Source of the DNA: Butyricicoccus pullicaecorum
GTDB taxonomy: Bacteria > Bacillota > Clostridia > Oscillospirales > Butyricicoccaceae
Length of the DNA: 47,892 bases
Assembly (NCBI GenBank): GCA_018366195.1
Contig: JAGZIN010000020.1
Location: 1 to 47,892 of the forward strand
Direction of reading: 5' to 3'
The stretch's first letter is position 1. Every line of letters starts with the position of its first letter. Position numbers and translations under genes: made by a program. Shown one piece after another: positions 32,614 to 39,234 of this stretch. The notes under the pieces are model-generated. The model saw only the letters and a program-made list of their open reading frames with translations, did no database searches and was not told the origin of the DNA.

Positions 32614-32799
32614 ATGGCTAAGAAGGCAATGGTACTCAAGCAGCAGAAGACTCCGAAGTTCTCAACTCGTCAGTACAACCGCTGCAAGATCTGCGGCCGT
32701 CCGCACGCTTACCTGCGTGATTACGGTATCTGCCGTATCTGCTTCCGTGAGCTGGCTTACAAGGGTCAGATTCCGGGTGTTCGCAAGGCTTCTTGGTAA
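32614..32799 (+). CDS. rpsN: 30S ribosomal protein S14, type Z (zinc-binding)
   Basis: 61 aa from ATG 32614, with AAGGAGG upstream. The zinc site is Cys24-x2-Cys27 and Cys40-x2-Cys43 (CKICG...CRICF), and the end IPGVRKASW is typical. In nearly all Firmicutes rpsH follows within a few dozen bases. Here a strong terminator follows and rpsH lies about 4.4 kb downstream, so the operon is split. Confidence 0.98.
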   Translation: MAKKAMVLKQQKTPKFSTRQYNRCKICGRPHAYLRDYGICRICFRELAYKGQIPGVRKASW

Positions 32800-32824
32800 G
32801 CACAAGCGATTTAAGCGATTATAT

Positions 32825-32857
32825 AAAGCCGCACAGCGTAAGCTGTGCGGCTTTTTT
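32825..32857 (+). terminator. terminator after rpsN, inside the spc operon
   Basis: AAAGCCGCACAGC-GTAA-GCTGTGCGGCTTTTTT, a 13-bp stem with a T-run. A near-identical stem recurs 637 bases downstream at 33,462-33,492. Confidence 0.92.
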
Positions 32858-32878
32858 GCTGCTATGATAAAGGCTCTT

Positions 32879-32934
32879 CTTAAACAAATCTTAAGATAAT
32901 CTTAATGGAATCTTAAAATTTAATGTGTTATAAT
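32879..32934 (+). promoter_or_regulatory. activator-type promoter with four CTTAA direct repeats at 11-bp period
   Basis: CTTAA occurs at 32879, 32890, 32901 and 32912, each separated by exactly 6 bases. The -10 TATAAT is at 32929-32934, and the -35 position (TGGAAT, 32906-32911) is non-consensus and lies between the last two repeats. Direct repeats on the same DNA face overlapping -35 are the hallmark of OmpR/PhoB-family activators (for example the GTTAA-N6-GTTAA site of SaeR). The regulator is not in this window. Confidence 0.65.
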
Positions 32935-32987
32935 ACATAATATAAAGGAAATTGAGGATACATAAAGAGACGAGAAAAGAGCAGTAA

Positions 32988-33007
32988 ACCTAGAAAAATC
33001 CCTAGGT
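32988..33007 (+). other. hairpin in the 5' leader of the first islet gene
   Basis: ACCTAG-(8 nt)-CTAGGT, 10 bases before the AAAAGGAG of the gene at 33,033. Confidence 0.4.
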
Positions 33008-33032
33008 ATGATTTGGAAAAGGAGTGATTATT

Positions 33033-33458
33033 ATGTCGAAGAAGATTCTTTCAGCGCTTATTTTTGGAACTTTATGCTTGACATATACATCAGGAGCCTT
33101 TGCGGAAGAAGTTTTGCCTAAGGAGGCCGCCTCGACATCTCAATCGGCACAGATACAACTATCTGGAATGGATATTGCAAAAGGAAGTGTCACAGGTTCT
33201 GCGTTTGAGACAACAAAATCATTGACGAGCAAAAATGGAAAAATTGTTAATTTATGGATTCAGAATAATGGAACGACTTCAGTTGCAATTACCATCAATG
33301 GTAAGGAAAAGCGCACCATCGAGCCGGGCGCACAAGGACATATTTCGGCAGATGTAGGATATATCTCGAAGGATTATAAATGCAAGGCTGTTCCGGTGCC
33401 CAATGGCGGCGGTATTGATATTGACTATAAAATTGCCCAACGTGATAAGCGTACATGA
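33033..33458 (+). CDS. small secreted protein of unknown function (islet gene 1)
   Basis: 141 aa from ATG 33033, with AAAAGGAG 8 bases upstream; GTG 33024 inside the Shine-Dalgarno is not a plausible start. Signal peptide 1-23 (SKKILSALIFGTLCLTYTSG then AFA-EE). The mature part is Ser/Thr/Lys-rich and looks like a small beta-sandwich (KIVNLWIQNNGTTSVAITIN, IEPGAQGHISADVGY, GGGIDIDYKIA). Its 5' leader is nearly the same as that of the secreted protein at 35,750. It is expressed from the CTTAA-repeat promoter and ends at its own terminator. Confidence 0.75.
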   Translation: MSKKILSALIFGTLCLTYTSGAFAEEVLPKEAASTSQSAQIQLSGMDIAKGSVTGSAFETTKSLTSKNGKIVNLWIQNNGTTSVAITINGKEKRTIEPGAQGHISADVGYISKDYKCKAVPVPNGGGIDIDYKIAQRDKRT

Positions 33459-33461
33459 TAC

Positions 33462-33492
33462 AAAGCTGCACAGCGTAAGCTGTGCGGCTTTG
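33462..33492 (+). terminator. terminator of islet gene 1, copy of the rpsN terminator
   Basis: AAAGCTGCACAGC-GTAA-GCTGTGCGGCTTTG differs from the rpsN terminator by one base within the stem-loop (C to T) and by a weaker T-run. Confidence 0.75.
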
Positions 33493-33641
33493 TTGTATAT
33501 TTGTTTCGTTTTAGAGGAATATAATTTTGCCGAAAAGATGATTTTTATTTTTACAGGTCTTTCTGTTTTTTAGTGGCAGACCATCTGAATATATGGATAG
33601 GATTGGGTTGTGAACGTGCCGTTTTCGTATGAATCATAATG

Positions 33642-33683
33642 TTGATGACCGTATCATGATATGCTATATTTATGTTATAGCAT
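33642..33683 (+). promoter_or_regulatory. promoter with overlapping perfect dyad for islet gene 2
   Basis: TTGATG (33642-33647), a 17-base spacer and TATATT (33665-33670). ATGCTATA (33661-33668), 7 bases and TATAGCAT (33676-33683) form a perfect 8-bp-arm inverted repeat over the -10 and start point, a likely repressor site. Confidence 0.55.
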
Positions 33684-33717
33684 CAGATTATATATGGTCG
33701 TGGGAAGGAAATCAAAT

Positions 33718-34398
33718 ATGATAGAAGTGATATGTGAGAATGAGAAATTTCTTGTCAAAGGCAGTTTTTCACTGGGGATTGCGGGTGTATTTGAAAATAA
33801 GGAGTTTACAGAAACAGGAACAATTTCTATTTATGATACATTGCCTTGTCTTTTAGAGGCTTTGCATGAAAAAGAGTCTTTTTATTATCAGCCATTGCTG
33901 CCTTATTTACAAGGAAAAGAGAACAGAGCAGCAATTGCACAAGGGCTTGCAGATTATTATAACCAGAAAGAGAGAGAGGCGCAAGCATATCAAAAACAAA
34001 TCAATGACTGCATTTTATTTCATTTATTTGAGGATATGGAAGGCTGTGAATATCCTTTTTGGGAAATTCGGGAAGCCATTGTACCAAATCGCTTACAGGG
34101 AATAGATGTGGATTCTATTTATCATACCGGAGAAAGTGTATCGGAATGGTGGAAAGATTTTTATGAATTGCCGAATAATGGGTCGATTCCTAAAATAGAT
34201 GTAGAGGGGAATTTGAGGAGAATGTTCCCTATGTTTGATTTTGACGGTTTGTATCGCTCTATCATTCCGCAGGGAATGTTATTGCATGGAAGATTCATAG
34301 AAGTGCAATTCTCAGATGGGTGGGGAAAAGAACTGTTTTGCGGTGCGTATGACCGTTTTGATGAAAATTTTGCTTCATGGGAATGGAATAATCACTGA
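33718..34398 (+). CDS. cytosolic protein of unknown function (islet gene 2)
   Basis: 226 aa from ATG 33718, with GGAAGGAA upstream; the frame extension to 33,661 covers the promoter. It has no signal peptide or TM. Composition is rich in Glu, Phe, Trp and Tyr (IEVICENEKFLVKGSFSLGI, EYPFWEIREAI, ESVSEWWKDFYELPNNG, WGKELFCGAYDRFDENF). The aromatic acidic style is like that of immunity-type or SMI1-like proteins, but no specific family is recognised. Confidence 0.7.
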   Translation: MIEVICENEKFLVKGSFSLGIAGVFENKEFTETGTISIYDTLPCLLEALHEKESFYYQPLLPYLQGKENRAAIAQGLADYYNQKEREAQAYQKQINDCILFHLFEDMEGCEYPFWEIREAIVPNRLQGIDVDSIYHTGESVSEWWKDFYELPNNGSIPKIDVEGNLRRMFPMFDFDGLYRSIIPQGMLLHGRFIEVQFSDGWGKELFCGAYDRFDENFASWEWNNH

Positions 34399-34465
34399 TT
34401 TCTTTCAGGAGACCAAACAAGTTTAATCAATTCTTTGCAGTTTGGGGAAGGTGTGTGATTGCACG

Positions 34466-34879
34466 ATGATTCATGTGTCTAAAAAGATTGCTGGTGTGCT
34501 GGGTGTCAGCGGTTTGCTTATGCTTTGTGCATATCTGTATTGGAAGCCCATTCCAATCGTTCCAGATCCAAAATCGGGCGCTGTGGATATTGTGAAAGTC
34601 CGAAATGCGGAAGGTGAATTGGTACTGCTTGAAGACTATGATGAAGCTCGTATTCTAAACTATCTGGCAACGTGTAAAGAACGGCGGATTCTGGAAGATG
34701 TAGGGGCATATTCGTTAGATGATGCAGATGTGATGCTTCTTGTGTTTACAGGTGATTCGCTCAAGCAAGTGGTGCTGGGAGATGTGAATTATGTAAGCAG
34801 TGGAAAATCCAATCAAAGAAAACATGAGATTTTAGATGCAGATGATGTAAGACAGAATCTTTTCACGTTGCTGCAATAG
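34466..34879 (+). CDS. membrane-anchored small protein (islet gene 3)
   Basis: About 137 aa. ATG 34466 is preferred for its N-terminal basic-plus-hydrophobic anchor (SKKIAGVLGVSGLLMLCAYL), but the GGGGAAGG is 14 bases away, and GTG 34451 or TTG 34442 are alternatives. The outside domain reads VDIVKVRNAEGELVLLEDYD, ILNYLATCKERRILEDVGAY and VMLLVFTGDSLKQVVLGD, a compact alpha/beta fold. Family not recognised. It follows islet gene 2 after 67 bases. Confidence 0.65.
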   Translation: MIHVSKKIAGVLGVSGLLMLCAYLYWKPIPIVPDPKSGAVDIVKVRNAEGELVLLEDYDEARILNYLATCKERRILEDVGAYSLDDADVMLLVFTGDSLKQVVLGDVNYVSSGKSNQRKHEILDADDVRQNLFTLLQ

Positions 34880-34977
34880 GGATAGCGGTATATTGATGCT
34901 TTTGTGCTTCTCGTGAAAAGTATGTACAGGCTTTATGAAACCCATACAAAATATTTCGGAAAATTCTGTTTGACTTG

Positions 34978-35007
34978 TTGATAGAAAAAGAATAAAAGTA
35001 GTATTAT
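34978..35007 (+). promoter_or_regulatory. candidate promoter for islet genes 4-6
   Basis: TTGATA (34978-34983), an 18-base spacer and TATTAT (35002-35007), followed by AGGAGG at 35,030. Confidence 0.45.
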
Positions 35008-35039
35008 AGTATGCACATAAAAGAAAATAGGAGGACTTC

Positions 35040-35088
35040 TATGACGAGACTGATATCTGGAATATCAGCCGTCATAGAAATAATTTGA
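35040..35088 (+). promoter_or_regulatory. leader ORF of 15 codons folded into a hairpin
   Basis: ATAGGAGG is followed by ATG 35041 and a 15-codon frame (MTRLISGISAVIEII) ending in TGA 35086-35088; the next ATG (35,089) opens the membrane-protein gene without a gap. TATGACG (35040-35046) pairs with CGTCATA (35070-35076), and TGATAT with ATATCA inside it, so the leader's own start codon is in the stem. This suggests translational coupling or attenuation. Confidence 0.5.
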
Positions 35089-35556
35089 ATGTTCGTATTG
35101 AGATTTCGGATATGGTTTCGTTACCTATTCATCATATTGGTTGTCATGCTAGGGATTGAGTTGAGCTTCTTTATGCCAAAATCAGAGGTGTATCTTTCTC
35201 TTGATTTTGCACGGCAGACCAAGGGTTCTATCGTGGGAGTGAATCAATCCGCAGGTGAGGGGCGGGAATATATGCGCGCGTTGCTGCTCGACCGGTATCG
35301 GCTGACAGAAACCTACACATTGCCTGACCTGCCTGTGATTTATACTGCGAATCGGAACTTATATGACCAATACGCCTATGAAATCGACTTGTCTGCGAGC
35401 ACGATTACACTACATGATGTGCGTACAAGCGAGGTGGGGCTGGTGTGCTGGCTGGGTTGGATCGGACTGTATCTGTATGGTGTGCTGTATGGGGATTGGC
35501 TGGAAGCACTGTGGGCGCGTATCTGGACACGCAGATATCGCACAAACAGCAAATGA
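35089..35556 (+). CDS. bitopic membrane protein, paralogue of 36215-36643 (islet gene 4)
   Basis: 155 aa from ATG 35089, abutting a leader ORF stop (TGAATG). The N-terminal anchor FRIWFRYLFIILVVMLGIEL is nearly identical in protein and DNA to the gene at 36,215; after FFMPKSEV the two diverge. The extracellular part is followed by a second hydrophobic helix (VCWLGWIGLYLYGVLYGDWL) and a short basic tail. Function is unknown. A constant anchor with variable remainder is seen in families under diversifying selection (inference). Confidence 0.7.
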   Translation: MFVLRFRIWFRYLFIILVVMLGIELSFFMPKSEVYLSLDFARQTKGSIVGVNQSAGEGREYMRALLLDRYRLTETYTLPDLPVIYTANRNLYDQYAYEIDLSASTITLHDVRTSEVGLVCWLGWIGLYLYGVLYGDWLEALWARIWTRRYRTNSK

Positions 35557-35573
35557 TTGGGCAAACTGGGGGT

Positions 35574-35600
35574 GTATGTTAAGTCATACGCTCCTTTTGT
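35574..35600 (+). terminator. weak terminator-like stem after islet gene 4
   Basis: GTATG-TTAAGT-CATAC then GCTCCTTTTG. The 14 bases CATACGCTCCTTTT recur exactly in the terminator after islet gene 6 (36,699-36,712). Confidence 0.45.
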
Positions 35601-35645
35601 ATATATTGTTCAGTTTCGGAGAGTTGATTTGGGGTAAATTGAATA

Positions 35646-35673
35646 TTGATACATTTTTTATGGATAGTATAAT
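35646..35673 (+). promoter_or_regulatory. promoter for islet genes 5-6
   Basis: TTGATA (35646-35651), a 16-base spacer and TATAAT (35668-35673). Confidence 0.55.
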
Positions 35674-35749
35674 AATTGCATAGAAGAATATACAAGTTAT
35701 ATCCAGCCAATGTATCAAATCCAGTTCGCCTGTAAAAGGAGTGATTTTT

Positions 35750-36184
35750 ATGACAAAGCAATGGATTCGCAGAACCAGTGTAATCCTTTGTGGGGCAATG
35801 CTGTGCGCTGGTGCAGCACAGGCAAATATTTATGTGCCACAAAGCAGCAGTATCATAGCAAAGCAAGAGGAGCAAGTGACACGAAGCGTCGAGGATTATA
35901 GAGTATCCTTGGGCAGTAACGGCAGAGAAAAAGAGTTTTGCAGAGAGTCTATTGGCAACACATCAAAAGTTACTGTCACGTTCAAAGGAACAGGTGGACC
36001 AGAAGAAGTTAAAATTTGTATTTATCAGAGAGCAGGAGAATGTGGCAAACTGATGAAAAGCGAGGTTTTATCGCTTCGAGAAGCGGTAACTGTATCGGTT
36101 AATGGAGATGAATTTGATGAATTTTATGTAACAGCAACAGTTACAAAGGGAATGGGGGGTAACGCTACATTCCAAATTTCGTAG
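35750..36184 (+). CDS. small secreted protein of unknown function (islet gene 5)
   Basis: 144 aa from ATG 35750, with AAAAGGAG 9 bases upstream (a GTG 9 bases earlier overlaps the RBS). Signal peptide 1-25 (TKQWIRRTSVILCGAMLCAG then AQA-N). The mature part has three Cys and beta-rich segments (SKVTVTFKGTGGPEEVKICI, REAVTVSVNGDEFDEFYVTA). In size, layout and leader sequence it parallels islet gene 1, though identity is low by eye. Confidence 0.72.
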   Translation: MTKQWIRRTSVILCGAMLCAGAAQANIYVPQSSSIIAKQEEQVTRSVEDYRVSLGSNGREKEFCRESIGNTSKVTVTFKGTGGPEEVKICIYQRAGECGKLMKSEVLSLREAVTVSVNGDEFDEFYVTATVTKGMGGNATFQIS

Positions 36185-36214
36185 ATTTGAGAGACGTTAG
36201 TAATTGGAAATAAC

Positions 36215-36643
36215 ATGAAAATGTTCGTAATGAGATTTCGGATATGGTTTCGTTATCTGCTCATCGTATTGGTTGTGATGCTGGGGATTGAGTTGTGTCT
36301 CTTTATGCCAAAGGAGCAGGTCGTTCGCGAGATAGAGACCGTGGACGAGCAGACAGGAGGATTGGTGACAGTCGATCTGGATACAAGACAGATCACGGTA
36401 TATCGTCGGGGGCTGATTTTGCCGCGCTATTTTCCACAAGAGCGGCTGCAAATGAAACCGGACAAAGAAATCAAGACCTCATTCCAGAATTGGTATACAC
36501 TTTACATTGTCAAAGTCGATGCAAAGGGGCAAATCAGAATTGCTGATATGCGGAGAAGCTTTGGCTGGCTCTGGTATCCCTTGGCGTTCAGCTATTTTTT
36601 ATCTTATTCTGCTCAACGAAAAGCCATAGACGAAGAGTCGTAG
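36215..36643 (+). CDS. bitopic membrane protein, paralogue of 35089-35556 (islet gene 6)
   Basis: 142 aa from ATG 36215 (ATG 36221 is the position equivalent to the paralogue's start). The N-terminal anchor MRFRIWFRYLLIVLVVMLGI matches gene 4 almost residue for residue, and the remainder is different (EIETVDEQTGGLVTVDLD, PDKEIKTSFQNWYTLYIVKV). A C-terminal hydrophobic segment (FGWLWYPLAFSYFLSY) follows. It is co-transcribed with gene 5 across a 30-base gap. Confidence 0.7.
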   Translation: MKMFVMRFRIWFRYLLIVLVVMLGIELCLFMPKEQVVREIETVDEQTGGLVTVDLDTRQITVYRRGLILPRYFPQERLQMKPDKEIKTSFQNWYTLYIVKVDAKGQIRIADMRRSFGWLWYPLAFSYFLSYSAQRKAIDEES

Positions 36644-36679
36644 AAGAGCTGTATAGATGATGAAATCCAATCAATAGAC

Positions 36680-36713
36680 GAAGGAGCGTATGCTGAGGCA
36701 TACGCTCCTTTTC
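36680..36713 (+). terminator. terminator closing the islet
   Basis: AAGGAGCGTATGC-TGAG-GCATACGCTCCTTTT, a perfect 13-bp stem. Confidence 0.88.
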
Positions 36714-36776
36714 GCAGATACAGCATTTTGTCCAAATAAGAAAGGCGAAATTTTTTGTTTTCGCGCAAAATAAGGC

Positions 36777-36806
36777 TTGCAAAACCGATGATAAATTTGA
36801 TATAAT
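36777..36806 (+). promoter_or_regulatory. promoter driving rpsH and the second half of the ribosomal operon
   Basis: TTGCAA (36777-36782), an 18-base spacer and a perfect TATAAT (36801-36806), directly after the islet terminator. A second candidate lies at 36,986-37,014 (TTGTAG, 17 bases, TATAAT). Confidence 0.7.
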
Positions 36807-36812
36807 GTCATA

Positions 36813-37170
36813 CAGATGTGCAATGCACATTCTTTCTGTCCCCACAATTGTGGTGGGGCCGCCTACATGCCGTCAACCGGTTTCTGCCGACGCGGTTTGT
36901 GGTGCGAGAAAAACGGCCGACCTGCCGTTATAACATTTTACCCGTCCGAGGGGGATTTCTGCGCGAAAAATCGGCATTTTTTCCATTGTAGACGGGCTAT
37001 TTCTATGTTATAATTATCGATGGTCTGGTTTGTTGTGCAGACCATCGATTTTTATATTTCCCCAGCACCTGCTGTGAAAGGGTCACGGCAGCGTTAGTAA
37101 GAAAAGTGGACGGCAACCCGTGGGCGATCCCACACGAAGTACCGTCAAACTTCTGAAAGGAGCAAAAGAA
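36813..37170 (+). ncRNA. structured rpsH leader with attenuator-like stem
   Basis: About 358 bases. Pairings include CCCCAC/GTGGGG; AACGGC/GCCGTT (36912-36929); a long nested stem TTATAACAT (36928) with ATGTTATAA (37005), CCCGTC (36941) with GACGGG (36991), and CCGA with TCGG inside it; then ATCGATGGTCTG/CAGACCATCGAT (37016-37049) followed by TTTTTATATTT, terminator-like; and GACGG/CCGTC enclosing GTGGG/CCCAC next to the Shine-Dalgarno. AACGGC/GCCGTT and the long stem share two bases and exclude each other in part, as in attenuators. Confidence 0.6.
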
Positions 37171-37569
37171 ATGCAGATCACTGATCCGATTGCGGATATG
37201 CTGACCCGCATCCGCAACGCGGCCGCTGCACGTCATGAAACAGTTGACGTACCGGCGTCCAAAATGAAGAAGTCCATCGCGCAGATTCTGCTCGACGAGG
37301 GCTACATCAAGTCTTTCCAGCTCGTTGATAACGGCAATCAGGGCGTTATCCGCATCACCTTGAAGTACAGTGCAAACCGCCAGAAGGCAATCACTGGCAT
37401 CAAGCGTGTGTCCAAGCCCGGCCTGCGTGTATACGCTGGTGCACAGGAGCTGCCCAAGGTTCTTCGCGGCTTGGGTGTTGCCATCATTTCTACGTCTAAG
37501 GGCGTCATGACTGACAAGAAGGCTCGTGAGCTGAATGTCGGCGGCGAAGTCCTGGCGTTCGTATGGTAA
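37171..37569 (+). CDS. rpsH: 30S ribosomal protein S8
   Basis: 132 aa from ATG 37171, with AAAGGAG 9 bases upstream; a frame extension to 37,120 runs into the leader. It begins MQITDPIADMLTRIRNAAAA and ends with ISTSKGVMTDKKARELNVGG, standard S8. S8 binds 16S helix 21 early in assembly and in E. coli represses the spc operon. Here it is first in a separate transcription unit after the islet. Confidence 0.98.
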   Translation: MQITDPIADMLTRIRNAAAARHETVDVPASKMKKSIAQILLDEGYIKSFQLVDNGNQGVIRITLKYSANRQKAITGIKRVSKPGLRVYAGAQELPKVLRGLGVAIISTSKGVMTDKKARELNVGGEVLAFVW

Positions 37570-37583
37570 GGAGGTAATTCACA

Positions 37584-38129
37584 ATGTCAAGAATTGGTAG
37601 AATGCCTATTGCCATTCCCGCTGGTGTTACAGTCACCCTGGACGGCAATGTCATTACGGTTAAGGGTGCAAAGGAAACCCTGACCCGCGAACTGCATCCC
37701 AATATGCAGGTTGCTGTTGAAAACAACGAGATCATTGTTACACGTCCAAATGATGAGAAGCAGAACCGTGCACTGCATGGTCTGACCCGTTCCCTCATCA
37801 ACAACATGGTTGTTGGCGTTACCGAGGGCTTCAAGAAGGAGCTTGACGTAAACGGCGTTGGTTACCGTGTTGCAAAGCAGGGCAACGATTTGGTTATGAA
37901 CCTCGGCTTCTCGCATCAGGTCGTTATGAGCGAGATTCCGGGTATCTCCATTGAGGTACCGAACCCGAACAAGATTATTATTTCCGGTCCTGACAAGCAG
38001 AAGGTTGGCCAGTTTGCAGCAGAGATTCGTGAAAAGCGTCCGCCGGAGCCGTATAAGGGCAAGGGCATTAAGTACGTTGACGAATATATCCGCCGCAAGG
38101 AAGGCAAGACCGGCGGCAAGAAGAAGTAA
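37584..38129 (+). CDS. rplF: 50S ribosomal protein L6
   Basis: 181 aa from ATG 37584, with AAGGAGG upstream. MSRIGRMPIAIPAGVTVTLD at the start and the C-terminal RPPEPYKGKGIKYVDEYIRR are diagnostic. It sits near the sarcin-ricin loop and the factor-binding site. Confidence 0.98.
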   Translation: MSRIGRMPIAIPAGVTVTLDGNVITVKGAKETLTRELHPNMQVAVENNEIIVTRPNDEKQNRALHGLTRSLINNMVVGVTEGFKKELDVNGVGYRVAKQGNDLVMNLGFSHQVVMSEIPGISIEVPNPNKIIISGPDKQKVGQFAAEIREKRPPEPYKGKGIKYVDEYIRRKEGKTGGKKK

Positions 38130-38148
38130 GAAAGGAGAGTGTGCTTAA

Positions 38149-38508
38149 ATGGTTTCTAAGAAGGATTCTAACAAGGCGCGCCTCAAGCGCCATAAGAGAG
38201 TACGTGGCAAGATTTCCGGTACTGCACAGTGCCCGCGTCTTGACGTTTACAGAAGCGCAAAGAACATCTATGCACAGGTGATCGACGACGTAGCCGGCGT
38301 GACCCTCGTCTCCGCTTCGACCATCGAGAAGGACTTCACCGAGTACGGCGGCAACAAGGACGCTGCCAAGAAGGTTGGTCTGTTGGTTGCAGAGCGCTGC
38401 AAGGCAAAGGGCATCGAAAATGTCGTATTTGACCGCGGTGGTTATCTGTACCACGGACGCGTGAAGGAACTCGCAGAGGGCGCTCGCGAGGGCGGCCTTC
38501 AGTTTTAA
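38149..38508 (+). CDS. rplR: 50S ribosomal protein L18
   Basis: 119 aa from ATG 38149, with AAAGGAG upstream. KRHKRVRGKISGTAQCPRLD, VYRSAKNIYAQVIDDVAGVT and VVFDRGGYLYHGRVKELAEG are standard. It binds 5S rRNA with L5. Confidence 0.98.
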   Translation: MVSKKDSNKARLKRHKRVRGKISGTAQCPRLDVYRSAKNIYAQVIDDVAGVTLVSASTIEKDFTEYGGNKDAAKKVGLLVAERCKAKGIENVVFDRGGYLYHGRVKELAEGAREGGLQF

Positions 38509-38526
38509 GTCGGGAGGAGGTAAAAC

Positions 38527-39030
38527 ATGGCTAAGTTTGATCGTAACGAGAAGAGAGAGGACGAGTTCAAGGAAACCGTCGTTGCTCTCAATCGCGTATC
38601 CAAGACTGTTAAGGGCGGTCGTATCTTCAAGTTTGCAGCTCTGGTAGTTGTAGGCGACGGCAAGGGCACCGTTGGCTTCGGTCTGGGCAAGGCCTCCGAA
38701 GTACCCGACGCAATCCGCAAGGGCATTGAGGATGCAAAGAAGAATCTCATCAAGATTTCTCTCAAGGGCACAAGTATCCCGCATGAGGTAATCGGTGAGT
38801 TCGGTGCTGGTCGCGTGCTGATGAAGCCCGCTGCACCTGGTACCGGTGTAATCGCTGGCGGCGCAGTACGTGCCGTTGTCGAAGCCGCAGGTATTAAGGA
38901 TATTCGTACCAAGTGCCTGCGTTCCAACAATCCGCAGAACGTTGTAACCGCGACTATCGAAGGCCTCAAGAGCCTGCGCGACGCTGCTCAGGTTGCAGCA
39001 GTTCGTGGTAAAGACGTTAACGAACTGTAA
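38527..39030 (+). CDS. rpsE: 30S ribosomal protein S5
   Basis: 167 aa from ATG 38527, with GGAGGAG upstream. The double-stranded RNA-binding domain (VVALNRVSKTVKGGRIFKFA) and VGFGLGKASEVPDAI, VLMKPAAPGTGVIAGG are typical. It is a 30S body protein at the mRNA entry and a fidelity determinant. Confidence 0.98.
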   Translation: MAKFDRNEKREDEFKETVVALNRVSKTVKGGRIFKFAALVVVGDGKGTVGFGLGKASEVPDAIRKGIEDAKKNLIKISLKGTSIPHEVIGEFGAGRVLMKPAAPGTGVIAGGAVRAVVEAAGIKDIRTKCLRSNNPQNVVTATIEGLKSLRDAAQVAAVRGKDVNEL

Positions 39031-39047
39031 TAGGAGGGGTAATAGAC

Positions 39048-39230
39048 ATGGCAAACATTCAGATTACCCTCGTAAAGAGCCTGGCTGGTCGTAAGCAGCA
39101 GCATATCGCGACCGCACACGCTCTGGGTCTTAAGAAAATCAATGATGTAACTGTTCAGCCGGACAACGCTGCAACACGCGGCAAGCTGGCACAAATCAGT
39201 TACCTGCTCGAAATCGTAGAGGAGGCGTAA
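39048..39230 (+). CDS. rpmD: 50S ribosomal protein L30
   Basis: 60 aa from ATG 39048, with AGGAGGGG upstream. MANIQITLVKSLAGRKQQHI and the single ferredoxin-like fold match short bacterial L30. It lies between rpsE and rplO as usual. Confidence 0.97.
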   Translation: MANIQITLVKSLAGRKQQHIATAHALGLKKINDVTVQPDNAATRGKLAQISYLLEIVEEA

Positions 39231-39234
39231 CGAC

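Noticed and set aside
34442..34465. TTG 34442 as start of islet gene 3 (8 extra residues)
   Set aside because: Possible, but it overlaps the purine-rich segment that would be the RBS; ATG 34466 gives a more normal anchor sequence.
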